64,000 bases of DNA from Chryseobacterium sp. GVT01B (lineage in GTDB: Bacteria; Bacteroidota; Bacteroidia; Flavobacteriales; Weeksellaceae). Positions 16,018-23,894 of this stretch are shown here, in pieces; within the stretch, counting starts at the first letter, position 1, and each line of letters begins with the position of its first letter. The translations under genes were made by a program, and so were the position numbers. The stretch is from NCBI RefSeq assembly GCF_019970045.1, contig NZ_JAHXYI010000001.1:186001-250000 (forward strand), written 5' to 3'. The notes under the pieces were generated by a model, which had not been told where the DNA came from, did not search any database, and was given only the letters and a program-made list of their open reading frames with translations.

Positions 16018-17421
16018 TTATGCAAAAAATAAATAAGCTAATGCAATTGCAGTAATAACGCCTACTAAATCAGCCAGAAGCATGGCAATTACCGTATATC
16101 TTGTATTCTTAATGGCAACGGCGCCAAAATAAACTGCGATCACATAAAATGTTGTATCTGAGCTTCCTTGAAGTACTGCCGCTAATTTCCCCTGGAAACT
16201 ATCTGCTCCGAATGTTGACATCGTATCCACCATCATTCCTCTGGCTCCTGAACCTGATAGAGGTTTGATTAACGCAGTTGGAAGTCCGTCCACAAATCTC
16301 GGGTCCATACTGGCCACGTTGGCTATCCATTTCATTCCGTCAATAATTACATCAAATACACCGGAAGTTCGTAACAGTGAAATGGCAATCAGCATTCCAA
16401 CCAGATAAGGAATAATCTTTACACAGGTGGTGAAACCTTCTTTTGCGCCTTCAATAAAGGCATCAAAAACGTTTATCTTCTTATAAACGGCTCCTAATAC
16501 AATCGCAAGGAAGATAAACAGGATTAAACCATTGCTTAATACTTTACTGAAGTCATCCAGTTCATCTTTACTCAATTGCACAAGGTATACTACCAATAAA
16601 GCAATAATCGCTGAAATTCCTCCTACATAAGCTATTACTACCGGACGGAGAAGATTGATTTTCTGATATAAAGAAACAATAATCATTGCCGCCAAAGTAG
16701 CTGCAAAAGTGGCAATCATACAGGGCAGGAAAATATCTGTAGGCGTTTTGGAACCCATTGATGCTCTGATGGCAATAATGGACACGGGAATTAAAGTCAT
16801 TCCTCCGGCATGGAGACACAGAAACATAATCTGTGAATTGCTGGCCGTATCTTTATTTGGATTTAAAGTCTGAAGGCTTTCCATAGCTTTTAGTCCAAAA
16901 GGAGTCGCTGCATTATCCAGTCCCAGAAGGTTGGCGCTGAAATTCATCAGCATATGCCCGAAAGCGGGATGGTTTTTAGGAATATCAGGAAATAATTTCG
17001 AGAAAAAAGGTTGAATCAGACGGCTTAGAAGGTTGATTCCTCCTGCTTTTTCTGCAATACTCATGAAGCCCATAAACAACGTCATAATCCCGATAAGACC
17101 AAGGCAGATTTTCACCGCAGTTTCTGAAGTTCCGATAACTCCATCGGCTTCCTGAACACGGTAAACGTTTACATTCTGTTTTAAAGAATCTGTTTTATAG
17201 TGAATTCTGCTGTCTGCAAAATCATTCTTTTTCATCAGACTGTCTCTTACAACAGGAGAGAGGCTGTTCATCGGCTGTGATGCAATCTTCACTGTATCAC
17301 CTCCTTTTCCCACTACCATATCATTGAAAATGGTTTTGTAGTGACCTGACGAAACGTATTTTATACTGGCAATGGCAATGGCAATAATAATGAAAGCCGA
17401 CCAAATTCTGCTGAGAACCAT
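16018..17421 (-). CDS. Nucleoside-recognition (Gate) domain membrane protein, SpmA-SpmB fusion type
   Basis: A 467-residue inner-membrane protein with about ten hydrophobic segments. It contains two nucleoside-recognition Gate-domain regions: an SpmA-like first half (EKAGGINLLSRLIQPFFSKLFP, then HPAFGHMLMNFSANLLGLDNAATP) and an SpmB-like second half (FTTCVKIIPYLVGMLIAISLLR, then GSSDTTFYVIAVYFG). In Bacillus these are the separate spore maturation proteins A and B; here they are one chain. Transport is suspected but the substrate is unknown. A region near residues 35-100 between the first two membrane segments is extracytoplasmic. TATTTTTG at 17449-17456 on the minus strand may be its promoter. 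Confidence 0.87.
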   Translation of the reverse strand: MVLSRIWSAFIIIAIAIASIKYVSSGHYKTIFNDMVVGKGGDTVKIASQPMNSLSPVVRDSLMKKNDFADSRIHYKTDSLKQNVNVYRVQEADGVIGTSETAVKICLGLIGIMTLFMGFMSIAEKAGGINLLSRLIQPFFSKLFPDIPKNHPAFGHMLMNFSANLLGLDNAATPFGLKAMESLQTLNPNKDTASNSQIMFLCLHAGGMTLIPVSIIAIRASMGSKTPTDIFLPCMIATFAATLAAMIIVSLYQKINLLRPVVIAYVGGISAIIALLVVYLVQLSKDELDDFSKVLSNGLILFIFLAIVLGAVYKKINVFDAFIEGAKEGFTTCVKIIPYLVGMLIAISLLRTSGVFDVIIDGMKWIANVASMDPRFVDGLPTALIKPLSGSGARGMMVDTMSTFGADSFQGKLAAVLQGSSDTTFYVIAVYFGAVAIKNTRYTVIAMLLADLVGVITAIALAYLFFA

Positions 17422-17540
17422 CTGATTGATTTAATTGTTTAAACTTATCAAAAATACTTTAAACCACAAAAATAACTAAAGTCTTTTGTTATTCTGATGT
17501 GAAATAGAATTAATGATAGTTTCAAACCTTAAACCTATTT

Positions 17541-17702
17541 TAACGCAGGGTACGCAAAGGTTTCTAATAATGAAGTTTGATTTTTTTCGTTCGCTAAGGC
17601 GTTAGTACTAAGCAGAGAAACAGAGACATTGCTGAATGAAATGCCGTTGCGGACGAAAATATGCATGAAGTTTTATGTTTTCTTTGCGAATCGTGGCGTT
17701 TA
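17541..17702. repeat. Dispersed intergenic repeat, copy B
   Basis: Noncoding DNA bounded by TAACGCA near 17541 and GGCGTTTA near 17702, with an internal segment (GAATGAAATGCCGTTGCGGACG) resembling the core of copies A and C. Nothing else is visible in 17457-17712. Confidence 0.45.
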
Positions 17703-17712
17703 AATAAAGAAA

Positions 17713-18222
17713 TTATTCTTTCAAATAGACAAGATGCCCTTCAAAATCATCATCAAGATGTTTCAGAACCTTAGCTTCATCCATTTTTTTGATTAATGCG
17801 TCTACAAAAAAGCTTTTTTCAAAAAACTGACGGTGGATTCCCGGTAAAATTTCCATGAAATAATCCATTCCGATTTTGTTATTATGGAGATCCATTTTGG
17901 TTTCCAAAGGCTCATTCGGAAATAGTTCTTCATGCATGTCTGTGATTCTTTTGCAAAAATCAAGTGCTTTTTTAGGAGAAGAAATTTTACAGCAGTACAT
18001 CATGATGAAGCAGCACCATAGAGCATGTCTGAATGCATTTCCAATTCCATTCGTGGAAGCTGTCTTAGGAAATTTTTTCTGAGCTATGGTAAACGCTTTT
18101 ACCGTGGCATGAAAGCTCAACAGGGCAAAAAGAGGATGGGGAAGGATAAGTGATAATAGACGTATAATCTTTTTAAAACTCATACTTCTGATGGTATTGA
18201 AAAATATCTTAAAAGTCCTCAT
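17713..18222 (-). CDS. DUF6973-like protein of unknown function
   Basis: A 169-residue protein with a hydrophobic segment near residues 20-40. The middle (NGIGNAFRHALWCCFIMMYCC) and the following KRITDMHEELFPNEPLETKMDLHNNKIG contain conserved Arg-His, His-Glu and Asp-His-Asn positions, like the DUF6973 family. That arrangement could form a metal or catalytic site, but no activity is known to me. It is downstream of accD on the same strand, separated by a terminator hairpin, so it probably has its own transcript. Confidence 0.68.
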   Translation of the reverse strand: MRTFKIFFNTIRSMSFKKIIRLLSLILPHPLFALLSFHATVKAFTIAQKKFPKTASTNGIGNAFRHALWCCFIMMYCCKISSPKKALDFCKRITDMHEELFPNEPLETKMDLHNNKIGMDYFMEILPGIHRQFFEKSFFVDALIKKMDEAKVLKHLDDDFEGHLVYLKE

Positions 18223-18228
18223 AAATAA

Positions 18229-18256
18229 AAATCTCTCCCTAATTAGAGAGAGATTG
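18229..18256 (-). terminator. Rho-independent terminator of accD
   Basis: AATCTCTC pairs with GAGAGATT around an AT-rich loop, followed on the minus strand by TTTTTATTT. It lies 21 bases past the accD stop. Confidence 0.65.
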
Positions 18257-18276
18257 TATTGTTTTTGTTACAGATA

Positions 18277-19131
18277 CTATGCTTTTACAGCTAATAAATT
18301 AACTGTTTTTGCAACAGTATCCTGAATTTCAGTTCTTTTTACGATGAAATCTACAAATCCTTTTTCCTGTAAGAATTCTGATGTCTGGAATCCTTCCGGT
18401 AAGTCTCTACCAATTGTTTCACGGATTACTCTTGGTCCTGCGAAACCGATTAATGCTCCCGGCTCTGCCATGATGATATCAGCAGTCATTGCGAAAGAAG
18501 CAGTAATTCCACCGAATGTAGGGTCGCAAAGATAAGCGATGTATAAAAGTCCTGCTTCAGAAAGCTGAGCCAACTTAGCCTGAACTTTTGCCAGCTGCAT
18601 CAAAGAGTAAGTGGCTTCCTGCATTCTTGCACCTCCGGACTGACAGATAATCATATACGGAAGTTTGTGCTTGATACAGTAGTCTACTGCTCTTCTGATC
18701 TTTTCTCCCATTACAGAACCCAAAGATCCACCGATGAAAGCAAAATCCATACAAGAAACTACCATTTCAGTTCCTTTTACAGTTCCTACAGCATTTCTGA
18801 TAGAATCAGTAAGCTTGGTCTTAGCTTTTACTTCTTTCAGACGGTCTTTATAAGGCTTTGTATCTTTGAAGTTTAAGATATCAATACTTTCAACATTGGC
18901 ATCCAGTTCGGTAAATTTACCACCGTCAAAAAGGATGTCAAAAAATTCCGCACTTCCTATTCTTACATGAAATCCGTCTTCAGGAGAAACATAGTTATTT
19001 CTCTTCAGTTCATCATGTTCCACAACTTTTCCGGATGGAGTCTGATGCCAAAGGCCTTTGGGAACGTCCTTTTTTTCATCAGTAGAAGTGGTAATGTTTT
19101 TTGCTTTTCTTTTAAACCAGTCGAATGCCAT
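18277..19131 (-). CDS. accD: Acetyl-CoA carboxylase carboxyltransferase subunit beta, zinc-ribbon cysteines absent
   Basis: A 284-residue cytosolic subunit. With AccA it moves the carboxyl group from biotin-AccB to acetyl-CoA, making malonyl-CoA for fatty-acid synthesis. Crotonase-like carboxyltransferase motifs are present: [14 protein letters not shown] (here [19 protein letters not shown]), [18 protein letters not shown], and [15 protein letters not shown]. The N-terminal segment that in E. coli is a four-cysteine zinc ribbon aligns well ([19 protein letters not shown], then [13 protein letters not shown]), but all four cysteine positions are replaced. The gene has its own probable promoter at 19207 and a terminator downstream. 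accA is not in the window. Confidence 0.93.
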   Translation of the reverse strand: MAFDWFKRKAKNITTSTDEKKDVPKGLWHQTPSGKVVEHDELKRNNYVSPEDGFHVRIGSAEFFDILFDGGKFTELDANVESIDILNFKDTKPYKDRLKEVKAKTKLTDSIRNAVGTVKGTEMVVSCMDFAFIGGSLGSVMGEKIRRAVDYCIKHKLPYMIICQSGGARMQEATYSLMQLAKVQAKLAQLSEAGLLYIAYLCDPTFGGITASFAMTADIIMAEPGALIGFAGPRVIRETIGRDLPEGFQTSEFLQEKGFVDFIVKRTEIQDTVAKTVNLLAVKA

Positions 19132-19206
19132 TTTTGCTTGTATTAATGTATAAATGTAAAATGTACCAATGTAAATGCATTCCTATGAATACTTTTTACA
19201 CCGGTA

Positions 19207-19214
19207 CAAATGTA
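19207..19214 (-). promoter_or_regulatory. Putative -7 promoter element of accD
   Basis: Reads TACATTTG on the minus strand, 76 bases before the accD ATG, in the short space after fbaA. The intervening 19140-19215 holds several ATGTAAATG-like direct repeats of unknown role. Confidence 0.35.
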
Positions 19215-19220
19215 CAGTTC

Positions 19221-20291
19221 TTATTTTAAAGTATCTACGTTATTTAAATCTTCAAATGCTTTCACCAATCTTGTAGAGAATGTTTCCTCACCTTTTCTTA
19301 CCCAAACTCTTGGGTCATAGAATTTCTTGTTAGGTTTTTCTTCTCCTTCAGGGTTTCCGATTTGAGCTCTTAAATAATCAATATTGTTTACCATATAATC
19401 TCTAACGCCTTCTGTATATGCAAACTGAAGGTCAGTATCGATATTCATTTTGATCACTCCGTAGTCGATAGCCTCTCTGATCTCCTCTAAAGTAGATCCT
19501 GAACCACCATGGAATACAAAGTTGATAGGTTTAGCAGCTGTTCCGAATTTCTCCTGAACATATTTCTGAGAATTGTCAAGGATCTTCGGTGTAAGAACTA
19601 CGTTTCCTGGCTTGTAAACTCCGTGTACGTTACCGAAAGCAGCAGCAATGGTAAAGTTGTCAGAAATAGCTTTTAGTTTTTCATACGTGTAAGCTATATC
19701 TTCAGGCTGAGTATATAATTTAGAGTTATCAACATCTGAGTTGTCAACACCATCTTCTTCACCTCCTGTAACTCCGATTTCTACTTCAAGAGTCATCTGA
19801 AGCTTAGCCATTCTTTCGAAATATTGAGCTGAAATCTCAAGGTTTTCTTCCAAAGATTCTTCAGAAAGGTCTAACATGTGAGAAGAGTAAAGAGATTTTC
19901 CTGTCTGCTTGAAGAAATCTTCGTTAGCATCCATCAGTCCGTCGATCCAAGGAAGTAATTTCTTTGCACAGTGGTCTGTGTGTAGAATTACTGTTGCTCC
20001 GTAAGCTTCTGCAAGCGTGTGGATATGTTTTGCACCAGCGATAGATCCTAAGATGGCAGCCTTTTGTCCGTCATTGTTTAATCCTTTCCCTGCGTTGAAT
20101 GCAGCTCCACCATTTGAAAACTGAATAATTACAGGAGAGTTCAATTTCGCTGCAGTTTCCATCACAGCGTTTACGTTGCTTGATCCAATTACGTTTACTG
20201 CAGGTAATGCAAACTTGTTTTCTTTAGCATACTGAAAGATATCAGTAACTAACTGACCTGTGGCAACTCCTGCCGGAAAAATTCTGCTCAT
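19221..20291 (-). CDS. fbaA: Class II fructose-bisphosphate aldolase
   Basis: A 356-residue zinc-dependent glycolytic enzyme that reversibly splits fructose-1,6-bisphosphate to dihydroxyacetone phosphate and glyceraldehyde-3-phosphate. The metal-site segment HTDHCAKKLLPW is near residue 107, the acidic EVEIGVTGGEEDGVDN near residue 180, AAFGNVHGVYKPGN near residue 230 and the phosphate loop FHGGSGST near residue 268. Length matches the long class IIA enzymes. It is a single gene between accD and the NAD kinase operon on the same strand. Confidence 0.95.
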   Translation of the reverse strand: MSRIFPAGVATGQLVTDIFQYAKENKFALPAVNVIGSSNVNAVMETAAKLNSPVIIQFSNGGAAFNAGKGLNNDGQKAAILGSIAGAKHIHTLAEAYGATVILHTDHCAKKLLPWIDGLMDANEDFFKQTGKSLYSSHMLDLSEESLEENLEISAQYFERMAKLQMTLEVEIGVTGGEEDGVDNSDVDNSKLYTQPEDIAYTYEKLKAISDNFTIAAAFGNVHGVYKPGNVVLTPKILDNSQKYVQEKFGTAAKPINFVFHGGSGSTLEEIREAIDYGVIKMNIDTDLQFAYTEGVRDYMVNNIDYLRAQIGNPEGEEKPNKKFYDPRVWVRKGEETFSTRLVKAFEDLNNVDTLK

Positions 20292-20361
20292 GTTTTACTT
20301 TTTATTATAAATTTATTAGGTGTTTTAATTTCGTGTAAAGGTAATCATTTTTAAGAAATCA

Positions 20362-21228
20362 CTAATTTCTTTTATCTCTTCCCCAAAGTAGCTTCTGACG
20401 GATCGTCTCATAGAAACTCAAACTGTTGGGCTGTACCAGAAGAAGCTGGAATGCAGCCTTTTTGATGATAATTTCCTTATCGGTTTCTATGTGGATCAGT
20501 CGGGAGTCCAGAGAAAGGGAATATTGAGGGACACGACTTTCCACCCTGAATTTTATTTCTACTTTGTCATTGACCACTAAAGGTCTCACATTCAGATTGT
20601 GAGGCGCAATTGGAGTGATGACAAAATTTTCGTTGTTTGGAGAAATGATGGGCCCGCCACAGCTCAAGGAGTAAGCGGTAGAACCTGTAGGAGTTGATAT
20701 AATAACACCGTCACCCCAGAATACATTCAAAAATTCATTATTGATATAAGAATCTACTGTAATCATTGAGGTGGTTTCTTTTCTGGAAACGGTAACGTCG
20801 TTCAGGGCATAAGGGAAAGACCCTTCAAGCTTTGGAGAAACAACTTCAATTACCGATCGGCGGCTTGTTTTTACATTTCCTTTTAAGATGGAATCCAGTT
20901 CCTTAAAGGCTTCTTCTTTCGTGAAAAAAGCTAAAAATCCCAGTCTTCCGGTATTCACTCCTACAACAGGAATTTCAAGATCTTCAATGAATGTTAAAGA
21001 ATTTACAATGGTTCCGTCTCCACCGAAAGTGAAAAACAAATCGACTTCCTTATCCAGAAGATCCTGCTTACAGTTGAAGGTTTCGAAAATTTTTGAGAAC
21101 TGAAGTGCTTCAGCCATTTCATCGTACAGAACAGATTTTACATCTCTGGCTTCAAGTTCAGAGATAAACTTGCTTAAATATAAAAAAGTATCAAGATCTT
21201 TTTTCTGAGAATATATGGCTGCCTTCAT
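20362..21228 (-). CDS. nadK: NAD kinase
   Basis: A 288-residue cytosolic enzyme that phosphorylates NAD to NADP. The FGGDGTIVNS motif is near residue 69, NTGRLGFLA follows near residue 97, and the C-terminal domain has GSTAYSLSCGGPI and a PIAPHNLNVRPLV strand, all NAD-kinase signatures. It starts one base after the stop of the CBS-domain gene and is clearly cotranscribed with it. Length is normal. Confidence 0.94.
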   Translation of the reverse strand: MKAAIYSQKKDLDTFLYLSKFISELEARDVKSVLYDEMAEALQFSKIFETFNCKQDLLDKEVDLFFTFGGDGTIVNSLTFIEDLEIPVVGVNTGRLGFLAFFTKEEAFKELDSILKGNVKTSRRSVIEVVSPKLEGSFPYALNDVTVSRKETTSMITVDSYINNEFLNVFWGDGVIISTPTGSTAYSLSCGGPIISPNNENFVITPIAPHNLNVRPLVVNDKVEIKFRVESRVPQYSLSLDSRLIHIETDKEIIIKKAAFQLLLVQPNSLSFYETIRQKLLWGRDKRN

Positions 21229-21229
21229 G

Positions 21230-21883
21230 TTATATTTCTATGAATTTTTGTAAAAAACCAAATCGGTCTTTAAACAGATCGGATTTCTCATCAGAATAGT
21301 ATTTCTCAACAATTCTGTAGTCATACCGGTCAAAAGTTGAGTCTATCGAGGCCAGATTTTCATTGCTGATCTTTATGGTGATTTGAACCACTTCTTCAGA
21401 CATAAAGCTTATAAACCCTCCATAAAACTTCGAGTTGTTGCTTTCTACGATATTGGTAATTTCCGTCATGGAATATTTTCTGGCAGGAGTTTCTACAGTA
21501 AGAATGGCACCTGTTTCTGAAAATAAAGGATAACGGGAAAGGTCCTGGAAAACATCTTCACAGGTAATATACCCAAGATATTTTTCATTTTTATTAATCA
21601 CCGGGATCACATTGCTGCTGAAGGTATAAAACAGACGGATGCTGTCCATAATATTGCTGTCCTCCAGGATGGCAAACCGCTCAATCTGATGCTCAAGGTC
21701 CTTCAAAGTCCCGCCATCTTCCTCATACAGAAAATCCATTGCAAGGGCTCCGTAGAAGTGGTGGGATTTTTTGATGAAAACATGAGAATATCCAAAATCT
21801 TCCAACATATTTCTGGCCGACTCTATGGAGTCAGACAGGCTAAAACATGGAAAGTCTTTTGAGATATAGTCCTTGATAAACAT
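21230..21883 (-). CDS. CBS-domain protein
   Basis: A 217-residue protein. The first 120 residues form a pair of CBS motifs (SLSDSIESARNMLEDFGYSHVFI, then SSNVIPVINKNEKYLGYITCEDV). Such pairs bind adenine nucleotides and act as sensors. The remaining region resembles a small ACT-like regulatory domain (ILTVETPARKYSMTEITNIVESNNSKF). It lies directly upstream of nadK on one transcript, so a role linked to NADP supply is possible but is inference only. Confidence 0.82.
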   Translation of the reverse strand: MFIKDYISKDFPCFSLSDSIESARNMLEDFGYSHVFIKKSHHFYGALAMDFLYEEDGGTLKDLEHQIERFAILEDSNIMDSIRLFYTFSSNVIPVINKNEKYLGYITCEDVFQDLSRYPLFSETGAILTVETPARKYSMTEITNIVESNNSKFYGGFISFMSEEVVQITIKISNENLASIDSTFDRYDYRIVEKYYSDEKSDLFKDRFGFLQKFIEI

Positions 21884-21967
21884 TGTGCTAATTTATAAAA
21901 AATTAAATGAAACTTTTTCTGAAAACCCGACTTTTTTTAAGCTGAAACAAAAAAAATGCCATCAAAA

Positions 21968-21998
21968 TTTGATTGTAAAGAAAAATAAAGTACCTTTG
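21968..21998 (+). promoter_or_regulatory. Consensus promoter facing a gene-free interval
   Basis: TTTG (21968-21971), 19 bases of spacer, then TACCTTTG (21991-21998): a full Bacteroidota promoter with ideal spacing. It points right, but no plus-strand gene follows before the convergent methyltransferase gene. It therefore looks like the promoter of the small RNA predicted at about 22003-22073. Confidence 0.65.
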
Positions 21999-22002
21999 TC
22001 GC

Positions 22003-22073
22003 CTTTCATTTTTACTTTTTATTAGATTTATTTCAAACTGCACTGTCTACTAAGGACATATGCAGTTTTTTTA
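22003..22073 (+). ncRNA. Predicted small RNA of about 70 nt
   Basis: The interval starts just after a consensus promoter and ends in a rho-independent terminator: AAACTGCA (22035-22042) pairs with TGCAGTTT (22061-22068), with an inner TGTC/GACA extension, then seven T residues to 22072. It has no reading frame of note. The T run suits only the plus strand, so the hairpin does not primarily terminate the convergent methyltransferase gene, whose stop codon at 22071-22073 overlaps the tail. The start is estimated from promoter spacing. It may be a free sRNA or act antisense on the methyltransferase mRNA end. Confidence 0.5.
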
Positions 22074-22601
22074 TTTTAACGCTTTAGCAAATTCCCACAT
22101 CACAATTCCCGCGCACACACTTACATTAAGAGAATGCTTGGTTCCAAGCTGTGGAATTTCTAAAAACACATCAATATTTGGGAGCACATCATCACTGATT
22201 CCTTCCACTTCGTTTCCTAAGATCAAGGCATATTTTTTCGATCTGTCAATCGTAAAATCGGTAATAAGCTGGCTGCCGGTAGTCTGCTCAATCCCAATGA
22301 TTTCGTATCCTTTGCTCTTCAGGTCAGAAATCGCTGTATTGGTTTCTGCTTCATGAGACCAGTCAACACTTTCTGTTGCTCCCAATGCCGCTTTATGAAT
22401 CTCACGGTGGGGTGGCTGCGGTGTGATCCCGCAAAGGATTATTTTTTCAATTAAAAAGGCATCTGCTGTTCTGAAGGCTGCACCTACATTGTGCATACTT
22501 CTGATATTATCTAAAATGATGACCAACGGAATCTTTTCAACCTTCTTAAATGTTTCTACATCTATTCTGTTAAGTTCTTCCAGTTTTAGTTTCTGTACCA
22601 A
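22071..22601 (-). CDS. SpoU/TrmH-family RNA 2'-O-methyltransferase
   Basis: A 176-residue SPOUT-class, SAM-dependent methyltransferase. The three family motifs are visible: NIRSMHNVGAAFRTADAF near residue 33, LILGNEVEGISDDVL near residue 128, and IPQLGTKHSLNVSVCAGIVMWE at the C-terminus, forming the trefoil-knot SAM site. It lacks an N-terminal substrate-binding domain, so the target tRNA or rRNA position cannot be assigned. It is just downstream of the YwqK-like gene (five bases apart) and probably cotranscribed. Confidence 0.9.
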   Translation of the reverse strand: MVQKLKLEELNRIDVETFKKVEKIPLVIILDNIRSMHNVGAAFRTADAFLIEKIILCGITPQPPHREIHKAALGATESVDWSHEAETNTAISDLKSKGYEIIGIEQTTGSQLITDFTIDRSKKYALILGNEVEGISDDVLPNIDVFLEIPQLGTKHSLNVSVCAGIVMWEFAKALK

Positions 22602-22606
22602 TTGTA

Positions 22607-23227
22607 TTATTTTGTTGAGATTAATTTTCCGTCTTGATAGACCTCTGTTTTTTCTATGCTTCCGTCTTCACGGTAATGAACTCTGTTGCCGTTTCTCTTG
22701 TCGTTGGCAAGCTCAGTTTCACGTTGTAACTTTCCTGATGGATAAAATGCTTTCCATTTTCCGGTCGCAAGGCCGTTGTCATACTGGCCGATGTCTTTCA
22801 CTGATTTTCCATCTTCATGGAAGGTTTTGCTTTCTCCCTGTAATTTATTGAATTTATAATTCGAAACTTCAGTTATTTTACCGGCTGGAGAATAAAAAGT
22901 AGCCGTGAGACTGTTATCATAAACATTCTTTTCTCCGTTTCTGAAGGCCTCTCTAGAAGTAAGCACTCCGTTTTTATCAAAATAGGACCATTCTTTTATT
23001 TTGAATCCTTTCTTATATTCTCCTTTAGACTGTATTTTTCCGTTGTCATAATAAAAAACAGCATCCCCGTCCAGCTTTCCTTTTTCCCATTCTACCATGT
23101 TTTTTACCTGCCCGTTGTCATAGAATTCTTTGCAGGATCCCTCCTGTAATCCGTTTTTATATCCACATGGTTTCTGCGCCATAATCATGACAGAAGTGGA
23201 AAAAAACAATAGAAACATGTACTTCAT
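22607..23227 (-). CDS. Secreted MORN-repeat (YwqK-like) protein
   Basis: A 206-residue protein with a signal peptide (cleavage near MIMAQ) followed by about eight tandem MORN-like repeats, each with a pattern such as YDNGQVKNMVEWEKGKLDG or YDNGKIQSKGEYKKG. These resemble the YwqK family, in which some members are annotated as toxin-antitoxin antitoxins; no toxin gene is adjacent, so I would not call it an antitoxin. The repeats likely form an extended beta structure in the periplasm. Promoter elements TTTG and TATTTTTG lie upstream, overlapping the divergent promoter region. Confidence 0.8.
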   Translation of the reverse strand: MKYMFLLFFSTSVMIMAQKPCGYKNGLQEGSCKEFYDNGQVKNMVEWEKGKLDGDAVFYYDNGKIQSKGEYKKGFKIKEWSYFDKNGVLTSREAFRNGEKNVYDNSLTATFYSPAGKITEVSNYKFNKLQGESKTFHEDGKSVKDIGQYDNGLATGKWKAFYPSGKLQRETELANDKRNGNRVHYREDGSIEKTEVYQDGKLISTK

Positions 23228-23241
23228 AGCTATTTTTATTT

Positions 23242-23274
23242 CAAAAATAGTAAAATACTTATATTTGACTCAAA
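23242..23274 (-). promoter_or_regulatory. Putative promoter of the MORN-repeat gene
   Basis: On the minus strand, TTTG (23271-23274), 21-base spacer, then TATTTTTG (23242-23249), 15 bases before the ATG. The divergent gene's own -7 element lies inside this spacer. Confidence 0.5.
23260..23267 (+). promoter_or_regulatory. Putative -7 promoter element of the 199-residue secreted-protein gene
   Basis: TATATTTG, 15 bases before the ATG at 23283. It lies between the -33 and -7 elements of the opposite-strand promoter. Confidence 0.45.
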
Positions 23275-23282
23275 AATATACT

Positions 23283-23882
23283 ATGAAAAAATTATTCACC
23301 TTATTCATATTAATATGGGGATTTATCTATCTGGAGGCACAAAACACCTATTATCCTCAGGCTTTTTTTGATAAAAAATTAGCCAGAGACATGCTGGGAT
23401 TCGGGAATTCTACCATTGAAGGCGTTGCTTCCACCAAACAAAAAAACAATTGGGGCATCAAGCCATTGCTTGGAGAAAAACATTATGCACCGAAAGGAAC
23501 TGTTATCATGCTTTTTCCTGTAACGCCTTATTTCGAGGAATTTTATGACATGAGAAGGAAGTATGAAAACAAAAAGACAACAGTGTATATGTCCGAAGAA
23601 GCTTTTAAATATAGAGTGGAAGCTTTAACGGATGATCACGGCAGGTTTAAATTCGAAAAACTGAAGCCAGGTAAGTATTATCTTGAAACGATCGTAAATT
23701 TTACAGCAACGGCAAGTTATCAGCAGCAGACAGGAACTTCAGATGCTTATAACGGTTATGGAGCTTATATGTATTCAACACCGATATACAGTACGTTTTT
23801 CTACGGATATTCTGCAGCCAACAGAGAAAGCAAGTTTGTAGAGATAAAACAGGACGGCGAACTCAAAGAAATCAAGCTTTAA
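23283..23882 (+). CDS. Secreted protein with a carboxypeptidase-regulatory-like segment
   Basis: A 199-residue protein. The ATG at 23283 is preferred because it begins a clean signal peptide (KKLFTLFILIWGFIYLEAQ) and follows a promoter element; upstream in-frame codons lie inside the divergent promoter region. The middle has YRVEALTDDHGRFKFEKLKPGKYYLETI, like the prealbumin-type carboxypeptidase regulatory-like domains that occur in Bacteroidota surface proteins. The region after it is rich in Tyr, Ser and Gly. Function is unknown. Confidence 0.72.
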   Translation: MKKLFTLFILIWGFIYLEAQNTYYPQAFFDKKLARDMLGFGNSTIEGVASTKQKNNWGIKPLLGEKHYAPKGTVIMLFPVTPYFEEFYDMRRKYENKKTTVYMSEEAFKYRVEALTDDHGRFKFEKLKPGKYYLETIVNFTATASYQQQTGTSDAYNGYGAYMYSTPIYSTFFYGYSAANRESKFVEIKQDGELKEIKL

Positions 23883-23891
23883 GAGCTTGAT
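23871..23891. terminator. Short hairpin between convergent genes
   Basis: ATCAAGCT (23871-23878) pairs with AGCTTGAT (23884-23891) around the stop codon of the plus-strand gene, followed by a T-rich tail on the plus strand. It is four bases from the bestrophin stop. Confidence 0.5.
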
Positions 23892-23894
23892 TTC

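Noticed and set aside
22607..23227. YwqK-like protein as the antitoxin of a toxin-antitoxin pair
   Set aside because: It has a signal peptide and no adjacent toxin gene; MORN-repeat content alone does not support the role.
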